Positions 26,498 to 34,061 of a stretch of DNA of 64,000 bases are shown here, piece after piece. Location: assembly GCA_035308525.1 (NCBI GenBank), contig DATGGM010000299.1, forward strand, positions 1 to 64,000, given 5' to 3'. This DNA comes from Bog-159 sp035308525. Lineage in GTDB: Bacteria; Acidobacteriota; Terriglobia; Bryobacterales; Bryobacteraceae. The notes below the pieces were generated by a model. That model was not told the origin of the DNA and did not search any database. It saw only the letters and a list, made by a program, of their open reading frames with translations. Within the stretch, counting starts at the first letter, position 1; every line of letters begins with the position of its first letter. The translations under genes and the position numbers were made by a program.

Positions 26498-27628
26498 TCA
26501 CGGCGTGGTTTCCAATTTCAAGATCATGCCAGTATCCGTCGCGGCCCACAGGGAGCCGTCGGCGGCGGCCCGCAGCATGACACGCACGGCGTCAGCTCGA
26601 TAATCAACGCTCATTTCCTGCCAATCGGTCAGGTTCTCGCTCTTCAGGATCTTCACTTTCCGCGGAATCGGCGAGTGCTGCATCTTGCCCATCACTTCCA
26701 CGCCCGCCAGATATCCCGTGCCGGAGGGCTGCAGCAGAACGTCGGTAATGGCGGTGTCGGGGGCGTTGTAGACGATGCTGCTCTTGCCCGTAGTGCCGTC
26801 CAGCAGGTGAACTTCCGACGGCCATTTGAAGGTATCGGTAAATTCGATGAGTCCCAAGCCCCGGCCATCCGGCAGAAATACGCCGCGCGTGATACGGCCG
26901 AACATCGACGCGGTGGATGGATGCCACGTGGCGCCGCCATCGTGGGTATCCAGCATGATCGTAATATGGGGCCACTCCCGCCGCGTCGTGGCGTCCTTGG
27001 GGTCCAGCCAGTCCGGCTTGCCGTCGTCCCCACGCCGCGGCGGCGCGCTAAAGCCGCCGATCATCCCGACCTTCGCGCTCACGAACGTGATGTGGTTGTA
27101 GACCGTGTATTCGGGACTGGTGCCGGGCTCGCCGGCGGCGGCAATCGGTTCCCATGTTTTGCCGCCATCCACAGTGCGGTACGCCTCTTTGTGGCCGCCA
27201 ATGGCAAAGCCGCGCGATTCATCCAGAAAAAGGACTCTCAGGAGCAACTGCGGCGACTTGGGGATGTCGCGCCACTCACGGCCGCCATCGTGCGTCTGCC
27301 AGATCCCCCTGGGCGTGACCATCCAGCCCAGCGTCTCATTGAGGAAAAACAGCGAAATAGGGACCTCGTGCAGGCTGCCCACCACCCAGTGCGCGCCCCC
27401 ATCGGCAGAGGTGATACTTACCGGCTTGGACTTGCCTTTGTCCTCCAGATACCCCACCGCCACGCCGCGCGCGGCCGACGGGAATTGCAGGTCGTTGATC
27501 ACCAGGGAAGAATCCCGTTTGTCGTAGAAATAGGCGCTCCGCCATTTCTCCGCGGAGAAGGCGGGCCCCGCCAGCGTCGCGGCAGACACCGCCAGGGCGG
27601 CGGTTAGTCTCACCAGTACGTTGTCCAT
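26498..27628 (-). CDS. Exported Ycf48/BNR-type beta-propeller protein
   Basis: A 376-residue protein with a signal peptide (MDNVLVRLTAALAVSAATLAG, cleavage near FSA-EKW). Repeats of the Asp-box type are seen: SADGGAHWVVG, THDGGREWRDI, TVDGGKTWEPI, THDGGATWHPS, with FLDESRGFAIGG-like strands between, as in Ycf48/HCF136. In phototrophs Ycf48 helps assemble photosystem II, but relatives in non-phototrophs have no known job. It starts 4 bp after the GAF gene and ends 14 bp before the sigma-54 activator, so all three form one transcript. It should act in the periplasm. Confidence 0.82.
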   Translation of the reverse strand: MDNVLVRLTAALAVSAATLAGPAFSAEKWRSAYFYDKRDSSLVINDLQFPSAARGVAVGYLEDKGKSKPVSITSADGGAHWVVGSLHEVPISLFFLNETLGWMVTPRGIWQTHDGGREWRDIPKSPQLLLRVLFLDESRGFAIGGHKEAYRTVDGGKTWEPIAAAGEPGTSPEYTVYNHITFVSAKVGMIGGFSAPPRRGDDGKPDWLDPKDATTRREWPHITIMLDTHDGGATWHPSTASMFGRITRGVFLPDGRGLGLIEFTDTFKWPSEVHLLDGTTGKSSIVYNAPDTAITDVLLQPSGTGYLAGVEVMGKMQHSPIPRKVKILKSENLTDWQEMSVDYRADAVRVMLRAAADGSLWAATDTGMILKLETTP

Positions 27629-27632
27629 ATGG

Positions 27633-28226
27633 CTAACGCGGGCGAATCGGGCCAGACGCCAAAACCAGTTCCACGTGATTGGCCGATTCCACCAACGTAG
27701 GCTCCATGCGCGCCAACACCAGTACGCAGCCCACCTGCTCCCCTAGCGTAGTCAGCACTTCCATCTCGCTGCCCGTATGCTGGTGCGGCATGCGGTGTTG
27801 TACGTTGATCACTCCCACCACGCGGTTGCGGGCGATCACCGGGGCCGAAAGGAAAGCTTCAAAGGAGTCTTCCGGCAGTTCGCCAAAGGTTTTGAAGCGC
27901 GGGTCCTTATAAGCCTCGCGCGAAATGGCCAGCAGGCGGCGCTCACGGGCTACCCACCCGGTAAGGCCCTCGTTCAGTTTCAGTCGGATTTTACCGATGG
28001 TCGAAGGGTGCGGCGTGTTCGAAGCGCACAGCACCAACTCGTCGTTGTCCAGCAGATAGACCAGGCACGAATCGCATTGCGAGAATTCAACGGTGAGCGC
28101 AACGATGCCTTGCAGCACTTCCTGCAGGCTCAGTTCCCGTACCATGAAGCGGCTGACCTTCTGAAAAAGCTGCAGCTGCTGCTCAGTGCGCTGCAAGCGC
28201 AACTCGAGTTCCTTGGCCTTCGGCAC
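27633..28226 (-). CDS. GAF domain protein
   Basis: A 197-residue cytosolic protein. A short N-terminal coiled coil (LELRLQRTEQQLQLFQKV) precedes one GAF domain of about 150 residues, with CDSCLVYLLDNDELVLCAS, GLTGWVARERR and SFEAFLSAPVIARNRVVGVI as typical blocks, a fold that often binds cyclic nucleotides, haem or other small molecules. There is no output domain. It begins at GTG with TATAAT 6 nt upstream, suggesting a leaderless mRNA, and leads the operon with the Ycf48-like and sigma-54 activator genes. A role as sensory partner of that activator is inference from position. Confidence 0.8.
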   Translation of the reverse strand: MPKAKELELRLQRTEQQLQLFQKVSRFMVRELSLQEVLQGIVALTVEFSQCDSCLVYLLDNDELVLCASNTPHPSTIGKIRLKLNEGLTGWVARERRLLAISREAYKDPRFKTFGELPEDSFEAFLSAPVIARNRVVGVINVQHRMPHQHTGSEMEVLTTLGEQVGCVLVLARMEPTLVESANHVELVLASGPIRPR

Positions 28227-28232
28227 GCTCTT

Positions 28233-28238
28233 ATTATA
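28233..28238 (-). promoter_or_regulatory. -10 box of the GAF/Ycf48/sigma-54 activator operon
   Basis: A perfect TATAAT on the minus strand followed by 6 nt and the GTG start. The expected transcription start falls on the G of the start codon. The same spacing is seen at greA. Confidence 0.5.
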
Positions 28239-28315
28239 ATGCGCGATACGGCGGGTCTAACCAAATCCATGGTCATGTCGTCTACGATGGTAGGGGCTTG
28301 ACTGCCCCTCGCCGC

Positions 28316-30754
28316 ATGTGGAGTTCAAAATCGCTGGAGAGGCTCCAGCAGGATCTGCTGTACGCCGCGCGCATGTTCGCGCACAGCCCCGCCTTTGTGA
28401 CCATCGCAGTTTTGTCGATGGCACTTGGCATCGGCGGCAATGCCGCGGTTTTTAGCCTGGTGAATACCCTGCTGATCCGGCCGCTGCCGTTCGTCCAACC
28501 GGACCGGCTGGTGCGCCTGACCAAGGTCTATCCCAAGGCCGGGCTGGTCATGTTCCGCGAACGGAGCCGCTCCATGGACATCGCGTCGGTCAGCCCGGGC
28601 TCCGAGTTCAATCTCACCGGATTGGGCAGGGCCGTGCGCGTCACGGGCAGCGCGGTCTCCGCCAATCTGTTTTCCGTCCTGCGCGCGCCGGCGGCTATCG
28701 GGAGGGGCTTTGAAGGCAGAGAAGAACGTCCCGGGAGCGACCGCGTGGTGGTGCTCGGCCACCGCCTGTGGATGAGCGAATTCAGGGCCGATCCACAGGC
28801 GATCGGCCGGATGATTACGCTCAACGGCGTGACCCGGCAAATCGTGGGCGTCATGCCCGCCGCATTCAGCTTCCCCAACGGACGCGCCCAGCTTTGGATA
28901 CCCGCCCGCGTCGATCCTTCGGACTTCGAAGATTATTGGGGCAAGGAGTACGTCCCGTTCGTGGCCAGACTGCGGCCCGGGGCCACGCTGGCACAAGCGC
29001 GCAGCGAAGTGCGCTCCATGATGGCGTACCTCGACACGCAGTTTCCGTTCATCATGCCGCGCAACTGGAACGGCGATGCCACCGCCATCCCGCTGCAGGC
29101 CGACATGGTCGGCGATATTCACGGTAAGTTGACAATCCTGTTCGCGGCGGTGGGGATCGTGCTGCTGATTGCGTGCGCGAATGTGTCGAGCCTGCTGCTC
29201 GCGCGTGCGACGGCGCGCCGCAAGGAGATCGCCCTGCGCACCGCCCTGGGCGCCGGCCGGCTGCGTATCGTGCGCCAGCTCCTGACCGAGAGCGTGGCGC
29301 TGGCGGCAATGGGCGCAGGCGCCGGTCTGCTCATCGGGACCGTGGCACTGTCGGTATTTAAGTCGGTCCTGCCGCCGGATACGCCGGGCATCGCGCAAGT
29401 GCACATCGACTGGCCGGTCGCCGGGTTCGTTAGCGCGTTGGCGGTGCTCACCGGTCTGGGCTTCGGCATCGCGCCCGCGCTAAGCGCTTCCCAGGTGGAT
29501 CTCGCCGGTACTATGAAGACGGGCAGCGCCCGCTCCACGACCACCGGCTGGGTCCGCCTGCGCGGATGGCTTCTGATCGGCGAGGTCGGTATGACCGTAG
29601 TGCTGGTGGTCTCCGCAGGCCTGCTTCTGAAGAGCCTGTACGCCATGTCGCGCGTGAACCCGGGCTTCAGCCCCGAGCATATCCTGACCGTGCGCCTCAG
29701 CCCCAATCCATCGGCGTGCGCGCAAAGCGAGTCCTGCATCGCGCTTTATGATCGGCTGGTGCGCGAGGCGCGCGGCATCTCCGGCGTGGCCGATGCCGCG
29801 GTCGCCAATTCCATTCCCCTCGACGGCCTCAATCCAAATATGCCCGTGGATGTGGAAGGGCATCCAAAAACGCCAGACTTTCCCGCGCCGTTGCTGTGGA
29901 CCGGCGCCATTACCCCGGACTACTTTCAGATGCTGCACATCCCGCTGGTGGATGGCCGCCCATTCACCAGCGCCGACAGCGCTAAATCCAGCGGCGTCGT
30001 GATCGTGACGGCATCCACCGCCCGCCGATTCTGGCCGGGGGAGAGCGGCGTCGGCAAGCACATCAAGGCGGTTTGGGAGCAGCCCTGGCGAACGGTGATC
30101 GGGGTGGTGGATGATGTTCACCAGTTCACCCTCACCGGCCGCAATCCGGATGGCATCAGCGGCGCCATGTACATGCCCTATGCGCAATCCGTCACCGGAG
30201 ATCATCTGATCCCGGCGGCCATGAGCCTGTTGGTGAAAACCGGCGCGGATCCGGCCCGTATATCGGGCGAGGTCAGGCAGATCTCGCGCAACCTGGATCC
30301 GAACACATCCGCCGGCGAAGTGACTCCGCTCAAGGAATTAGTGTCCAGCTCCACGGCGGATTTTCAGTCCACGATCTGGGTGTTTCTGAGCTTCGCTGCC
30401 GCGTCTTTGCTGCTAGCCGCGGTCGGCATCTACGGTCTGGTGTCCAACGCCGTGGTGCAGAGAACGTACGAGATCGGTCTGCGCGTGGCCATCGGCGCCA
30501 CCCGGCCGGAGATTCTAAGGATGATGCTGGCGCAAAGCGTGCGGCTTACCCTGGCGGGGATCGCGGCGGGCATGGTGGCTTCCCTGGCCGTGACGCGCTT
30601 CCTGGCCGGCTTGCTCTACGGGGTCGCCACGACGGACTCGATCACCTTCACGTCGGTCGGTGTTCTGATGCTGGGCATCGCCGTATTGGCGAGCTATGTG
30701 CCCGCCTGGAGAGCCGCCAACCTCGATCCGGTGAAATCGCTGCGCGTAGAGTAA
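28316..30754 (+). CDS. ADOP-type ABC transporter permease (MacB/FtsX)
   Basis: An 812-residue permease of the large acidobacterial family (two MacB periplasmic and two FtsX units in one chain). The N-terminus LQQDLLYAARMFAHSPAF is typical. The first transmembrane segment (about 30-55) is followed by a periplasmic domain, then LLARATARRKEIALRTALGAG and RQLLTESVALAAMGAGAGL, the FtsX core. A second copy ends with VQRTYEIGLRVAIGATRPEILRMM and PAWRAANLDPVKSLRVE. No ATPase gene is adjacent, as is usual for these proteins. The ATG at 28316 is preferred to a TTG six codons upstream because it begins at the conserved motif. Substrate unknown; efflux or lipoprotein release are possible. Confidence 0.88.
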   Translation: MWSSKSLERLQQDLLYAARMFAHSPAFVTIAVLSMALGIGGNAAVFSLVNTLLIRPLPFVQPDRLVRLTKVYPKAGLVMFRERSRSMDIASVSPGSEFNLTGLGRAVRVTGSAVSANLFSVLRAPAAIGRGFEGREERPGSDRVVVLGHRLWMSEFRADPQAIGRMITLNGVTRQIVGVMPAAFSFPNGRAQLWIPARVDPSDFEDYWGKEYVPFVARLRPGATLAQARSEVRSMMAYLDTQFPFIMPRNWNGDATAIPLQADMVGDIHGKLTILFAAVGIVLLIACANVSSLLLARATARRKEIALRTALGAGRLRIVRQLLTESVALAAMGAGAGLLIGTVALSVFKSVLPPDTPGIAQVHIDWPVAGFVSALAVLTGLGFGIAPALSASQVDLAGTMKTGSARSTTTGWVRLRGWLLIGEVGMTVVLVVSAGLLLKSLYAMSRVNPGFSPEHILTVRLSPNPSACAQSESCIALYDRLVREARGISGVADAAVANSIPLDGLNPNMPVDVEGHPKTPDFPAPLLWTGAITPDYFQMLHIPLVDGRPFTSADSAKSSGVVIVTASTARRFWPGESGVGKHIKAVWEQPWRTVIGVVDDVHQFTLTGRNPDGISGAMYMPYAQSVTGDHLIPAAMSLLVKTGADPARISGEVRQISRNLDPNTSAGEVTPLKELVSSSTADFQSTIWVFLSFAAASLLLAAVGIYGLVSNAVVQRTYEIGLRVAIGATRPEILRMMLAQSVRLTLAGIAAGMVASLAVTRFLAGLLYGVATTDSITFTSVGVLMLGIAVLASYVPAWRAANLDPVKSLRVE

Positions 30755-30765
30755 TGCGTGGCGTT

Positions 30766-32307
30766 CTAGCGCAGCGCTTCCGCTCCGCCGGCCGTCAACG
30801 GATTCGCCAGGTGATGCTCCGCATAATATCCAGGCCGCACGCGCTCCACGATCTGCGCCACGGGCCGCTCCAGCACGCCGAAGTACGGCTGTGGATTCAG
30901 CCCGATCCAGAACGCCCACACGATCAGCGGCGCGAAGACGGCGATCTCGCGCCACGACAAGTCGTGCAGTTTCGCGTTCTTCTCCGAGACCTCGCCCAGC
31001 ATGGTGCGTTGGAACAGCCAGATCAGGTACGCCGCTCCCAGCGCGATTCCCACCGCCGCCCAGAACGCCCAGTTGAACGACATCTGGTAGGCGCCTTGCA
31101 GAATGGTGATCTCGCCCACGAAACCGTTGAGCGCCGGCATGCCCAGTGAGCTCAGCGCCGCAATCAGGAACACGATCGTGAATACCGGCATCACCTTCAT
31201 CAGTCCGCCGTATTCCGCGATCGCGCGCGTGTGCCGCCGCTCATACACCACCCCCACAATCAGGAAGAGCATACCGGTGGAGATGCCGTGATTGATCTGC
31301 TGGATGATCGATCCCGCGATCCCCGCGGGGTTCAGGGCGAAGATGCCCAGCGTGCAGAAGCCCAGGTGGCTTACCGAGGAGTACGCGATGAGCTTCTTCC
31401 AGTCCTTCTGCATCAGGCACACCGCTGCGCCATAGACGATGGCGATGATGGACAGCAGCGACATCACGTACACAACCGTCGGATTCTTGGCGGAATCCGG
31501 CAGCAGCGGCAGGGAGAAGCGCAGGAATCCGTATGTCCCCATCTTCAGCAGGACGCTGGCCAGGATCACGGAGCCGGCCGTCGGCGCTTCGGTGTGCGCG
31601 TCGGGCAGCCAGGTGTGGAACGGGAACATGGGCACCTTCACCGCGAAGCCCACGAAGAAAGCCCAGAACACCCACCACTGCATGGCCGGCGAGAGGCTGG
31701 TGCGCATCAGGTCGGCCAGGTCGAACGAGTAGCTCTGGAATTGCGAATAATGCGCCCAGTACAGCGTCAGAATGCCGAGCAGCATCAGCACCGAACCGAT
31801 CAGTGTATAAATGATGAACTTGATGGCCGCATAGGAGCGCCGCTCGCCGCCCCAGATGGCGATGATGAAATACATCGGCACCAGCACGGTTTCCCAGAAC
31901 ACGAAGAACAGCAGCAGGTCGAGCGACATGAATACGCCCAGCATGGCGGTCTGCAGCAGCAGGAAAAAGGCATAGTATTCCTTCAAGCGTGTCTGGATGG
32001 CGTTCCAACTGGACAGAATGGCAAGGAATCCGATCGCCGTGGTGAGCATCACCAGAAGCATGCCGAGGCCGTCGACACCCAAGTGATAGGACGCGCCGAT
32101 GCTGGGAATCCAGGCGGCCTGCTCTTCAAACGCCCACGGCTTGGTGCGGTCGAACTGAAAGACCAGCGGGAGGGAGACCAGGAACCCCACGAAGGCCGCG
32201 ATGTTGGCCCAGAGCTTGACCAGCCGCGGATTCGACGCGGGCAGGAACATCAGCACGATCAGCCCGGCCACGGGCGTGAACAGCACGATGGAGAGAATAT
32301 GGTCCAT
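30766..32307 (-). CDS. nuoM: NADH-quinone oxidoreductase subunit M
   Basis: A 513-residue antiporter-like subunit of respiratory complex I with about 14 membrane segments. VFWETVLVPMYFIIAIWGG carries the conserved Glu, FFVGFAVKVPMFPFHTWLPDAHTEAP the key Lys and the loop that is nearly invariant in NuoM, and KLIAYSSVSHLGF the second Lys/His stretch. ALSSLGMPALNGFVGE near 410 is also characteristic. The gene stands alone: the left neighbour is a convergent ABC permease and the right is a tRNA, so nuoL and nuoN, its usual partners, are not here. Confidence 0.9.
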   Translation of the reverse strand: MDHILSIVLFTPVAGLIVLMFLPASNPRLVKLWANIAAFVGFLVSLPLVFQFDRTKPWAFEEQAAWIPSIGASYHLGVDGLGMLLVMLTTAIGFLAILSSWNAIQTRLKEYYAFFLLLQTAMLGVFMSLDLLLFFVFWETVLVPMYFIIAIWGGERRSYAAIKFIIYTLIGSVLMLLGILTLYWAHYSQFQSYSFDLADLMRTSLSPAMQWWVFWAFFVGFAVKVPMFPFHTWLPDAHTEAPTAGSVILASVLLKMGTYGFLRFSLPLLPDSAKNPTVVYVMSLLSIIAIVYGAAVCLMQKDWKKLIAYSSVSHLGFCTLGIFALNPAGIAGSIIQQINHGISTGMLFLIVGVVYERRHTRAIAEYGGLMKVMPVFTIVFLIAALSSLGMPALNGFVGEITILQGAYQMSFNWAFWAAVGIALGAAYLIWLFQRTMLGEVSEKNAKLHDLSWREIAVFAPLIVWAFWIGLNPQPYFGVLERPVAQIVERVRPGYYAEHHLANPLTAGGAEALR

Positions 32308-32401
32308 AGGGCGGATTGGAGAAATTATCTTACCACCAGTGTGGGGCGGCCCCGCGCAAGGCGATCGGCTGGTGGTTTAGAATGGAGTGAGTAGTCAGTG
32401 T

Positions 32402-32478
32402 CGGGGCGTAGCGCAGCCCGGTAGCGCACCTGCCTTGGGCGCAGGGGGTCCGCGGTTCAAATCCGCGCGCCCCGACCA
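32402..32478 (+). tRNA. tRNA-Pro (anticodon TGG)
   Basis: A 77-nt cloverleaf. Acceptor arms CGGGGCG / CGCCCCG pair perfectly, the D arm is GCGC...GCGC, the anticodon stem CCTGC/GCAGG holds the loop CTTGGGC (anticodon TGG), and the T arm CGCGG-TTCAAAT-CCGCG is perfect. The CCA end is encoded. Confidence 0.95.
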
Positions 32479-32575
32479 AGTTCTTTCGAAACCTTAGAGG
32501 GCTCACCCGCCGGCGTTCCTCGAAACTTCTTCGACTATCTTCGCCACCCTGTGCCGCTGGGAAATAAGACAACGC

Positions 32576-32633
32576 TCAAAACGTTTCGAGTTCGGCGCGG
32601 GTTCGATCCAGAATATCCTCGATCTTGGACCGC
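32576..32633 (-). pseudogene. Relic of the 3' end of a padR gene
   Basis: A 58-bp segment about 90% identical to the last codons of the intact padR gene that ends at 32887. In the same frame and orientation it encodes SKIEDILDRTRAELETF and a stop. Nothing else of a padR gene precedes it; the sequence changes abruptly into a kinase fragment on the opposite strand. Confidence 0.6.
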
Positions 32634-32634
32634 G

Positions 32635-32815
32635 GGCCCATCGGCGCGAGCGGCAAGGGAGATGTGTACAAAGCTCGCGGCCCCCGCCTGGACCGCGTGG
32701 TGGCCATCAAGATTTCGCGTGCCCAATTCTCCGAACGCTTCGAGCGCGAGGCGCGAGCGATGGCCGCGCTGAACCATGCCACATCTGGCAGCTCTATGAT
32801 GCCGGTCCGAACTAA
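32635..32815 (+). pseudogene. Relic of a Ser/Thr protein kinase gene (N-lobe)
   Basis: The frame reads GPIGASGKGDVYKARGPR, LDRVVAIKIS and FSERFEREARAMAALNHA, which are the glycine loop, the ATP-binding Lys strand and the start of helix C of acidobacterial Pkn-type kinases. A frameshift follows, after which HIWQLYDAGPN continues the expected sequence and then ends. The catalytic loop and everything after it are missing. The fragment lies between two copies of the padR 3' end. Confidence 0.65.
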
Positions 32816-32886
32816 GGCGTGTCGATGGTCTCTCCGGATGACAACATGATGCGCAAGCTGAGCAGCCGCAATCGGCCGGCGCACGG

Positions 32887-33429
32887 TCAAAACGTTTCGA
32901 GTTCGGCGCGGGCGCGATCCAAAATGTCTTCGATCTTGGACCGCAGTACGGTGTCGCCGCGGGAGTGTTTCATGGCGCGGAAGGCTGCTTTAATCAGGGC
33001 TCCCAGGGGGCCAGCGATCAGGGAAGCTTCGGGGCCCATCCATTGCGCCCAATCGCCCCATTGTGAGGCGCGGCGCCAGATTTCGTCGGCGGTGGCTTTC
33101 TCGCGGGCGAGTTCCTGTTTGCCGAGTTCGGTGAGCTGATAGACGCGTTTGCCGTCCTGCACTTCGGAGACGATCATGCCTTCGTCTTCGAGCTGTTGCA
33201 GGGCGGGGTACATGGTTCCGGCGCTGACGCGGTAGCTGCCGCCGGAGCGGTTTTCCAGGTCCTTCATCAGCTCGTAGCCGTGTTTGGGACCTTCGGACAG
33301 GAGCGAGAGGACGGCGATGCGGACTTCGCCGGCGCCGAAGAAGCGGCCGCGGCTTCCCCAGGGTCCAAAACCGCCATGCCACCACTCGGTTGGATCCGGG
33401 AAACCCCAGCGCTCACGATAGCGTTTCAT
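32887..33429 (-). CDS. PadR family transcriptional regulator
   Basis: A 180-residue repressor. The winged helix is at about residues 34-110: VRIAVLSLLSEGPKHGYELM, then YRVSAGTMYPALQQLEDEGMI and a wing ending VYQLTELGKQEL, all PadR hallmarks. A Gly/Trp-rich leader (FPDPTEWWHGGFGPWGSRG) precedes it, and a helical C-terminal segment would dimerise. The ATG at 33429 has a strong AGGAGG site; the frame is open further upstream but without one. A 14-bp palindrome 41 bp upstream is a likely autoregulatory operator. In Acidobacteria such genes often control nearby permeases, but none is adjacent here. Confidence 0.88.
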   Translation of the reverse strand: MKRYRERWGFPDPTEWWHGGFGPWGSRGRFFGAGEVRIAVLSLLSEGPKHGYELMKDLENRSGGSYRVSAGTMYPALQQLEDEGMIVSEVQDGKRVYQLTELGKQELAREKATADEIWRRASQWGDWAQWMGPEASLIAGPLGALIKAAFRAMKHSRGDTVLRSKIEDILDRARAELETF

Positions 33430-33469
33430 GAAACCTCCTTGCGATATATCTGAAGAGCTAGCTACAGTA

Positions 33470-33483
33470 ATATCGTACGATAT
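33470..33483. promoter_or_regulatory. Palindromic operator, probably bound by PadR
   Basis: ATATCGTACGATAT is a perfect 14-bp palindrome in the 105-bp gap between padR and the histidine leader. PadR-family proteins bind AT-flanked palindromes of this kind near their own promoters. A related half site GATATATC lies nearer padR at 33442-33449. Confidence 0.5.
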
Positions 33484-33520
33484 AGCTGCCGTAGGCGTCA
33501 AGGGCAACGCTGCCGCATGC

Positions 33521-33526
33521 TATACT
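33521..33526 (+). promoter_or_regulatory. Candidate -10 box of the histidine operon
   Basis: TATACT lies 8 nt before the leader ATG. No good -35 was found at 16-18 bp. If used, the leader transcript would begin within about 2 nt of the ATG. Confidence 0.35.
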
Positions 33527-33534
33527 GGTGGTTT

Positions 33535-33585
33535 ATGACTTCCGCTGCCCGCGGCCATCATCATCACGGCCAAATCCACTGGTGA
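33535..33585 (+). CDS. hisL: Histidine operon leader peptide
   Basis: A 16-codon frame, MTSAARGHHHHGQIHW and TGA, with four consecutive His codons (CAT CAT CAT CAC, 33556-33567) and a fifth His two codons before the end. It lies about 95 bp before hisI and just ahead of a hairpin with a T-tract. This is the layout of amino-acid attenuators: when charged tRNA-His is scarce, the ribosome stalls on the His run and the terminator does not form. GGTGG 3-4 nt before the ATG is a weak, close ribosome site. Confidence 0.85.
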   Translation: MTSAARGHHHHGQIHW

Positions 33586-33668
33586 CGGGCGGTGTTCTGA
33601 TTCGAACCACATCGAAATAAGAAAGGACGCCCGCCGCGGGTTGCCCTCTGGGCCCGGCGGGCTTTTTT
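33586..33668 (+). terminator. Transcription attenuator of the histidine operon
   Basis: The terminator stem is GCCCGCC (33629-33635) with GGCGGGC (33656-33662), followed by six T residues (33663-33668). CGGGCG at 33586-33591, immediately after the leader stop codon, can pair with CGCCCG at 33628-33633, which overlaps the left arm of the terminator and could form the competing antiterminator. With the leader peptide this makes a complete, testable attenuator. The pairing was found by eye, without energy calculation. Confidence 0.75.
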
Positions 33669-33680
33669 GTTGCAATTCGC

Positions 33681-34061
33681 ATGGAACTGGACTTTTCAAA
33701 GGCGGACGGACTGCTGCCGGCGGTCATTCAGGACTTTCAGTCGGGGCGCGTGCTGATGGTCGGATACATGAACGGGGAGGCCTTGCGCGCGACGATCGCG
33801 ACCGGCTTTGCCACCTTCTACAGCAGGTCGCGGGGGAAGCTTTGGGTGAAAGGCGAGACCTCGGGACATCGCCTGGTGGTGAAGGAGATTTCGACCGATT
33901 GCGACCGGGACGCAGTGCTGGTGCGGGTGGCGCCGCAGGGTCCGGGAGTGTGCCACGACGGTTATGAGAGCTGCTTTTACCGGCGGCTGGAAGGCGGCGA
34001 ATGGGTGACGGGGGAGCCGCGCACTTACGATCCGGCGGCGGTCTACACGGGCCGGACATGA
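33681..34061 (+). CDS. hisI: Phosphoribosyl-AMP cyclohydrolase
   Basis: A 126-residue enzyme that opens the adenine ring of phosphoribosyl-AMP, the third step of histidine synthesis. STDCDRDAVLVRV (about 73-85) and GPGVCHDGYESCFYR (about 90-104) carry the Asp and Cys metal ligands. The length is that of a HisI without the C-terminal HisE pyrophosphohydrolase domain, and no separate hisE is found in this operon, so that activity must be encoded elsewhere. It is the first gene behind the attenuator and overlaps hisG by ATGA. Confidence 0.9.
   Translation: MELDFSKADGLLPAVIQDFQSGRVLMVGYMNGEALRATIATGFATFYSRSRGKLWVKGETSGHRLVVKEISTDCDRDAVLVRVAPQGPGVCHDGYESCFYRRLEGGEWVTGEPRTYDPAAVYTGRT

Noticed and set aside
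31231..32394. Long open frame opposite nuoM
   Set aside because: It is in the antisense frame of a clear nuoM gene, is very His/Gln/Glu-rich without domain features, and is explained by the GC-rich codon use.
32402..33535. Integrated element at the tRNA-Pro gene
   Set aside because: There is a scar of gene fragments nearby but no integrase, no duplicated tRNA end and no phage gene; only direct repeats of a padR end are present.
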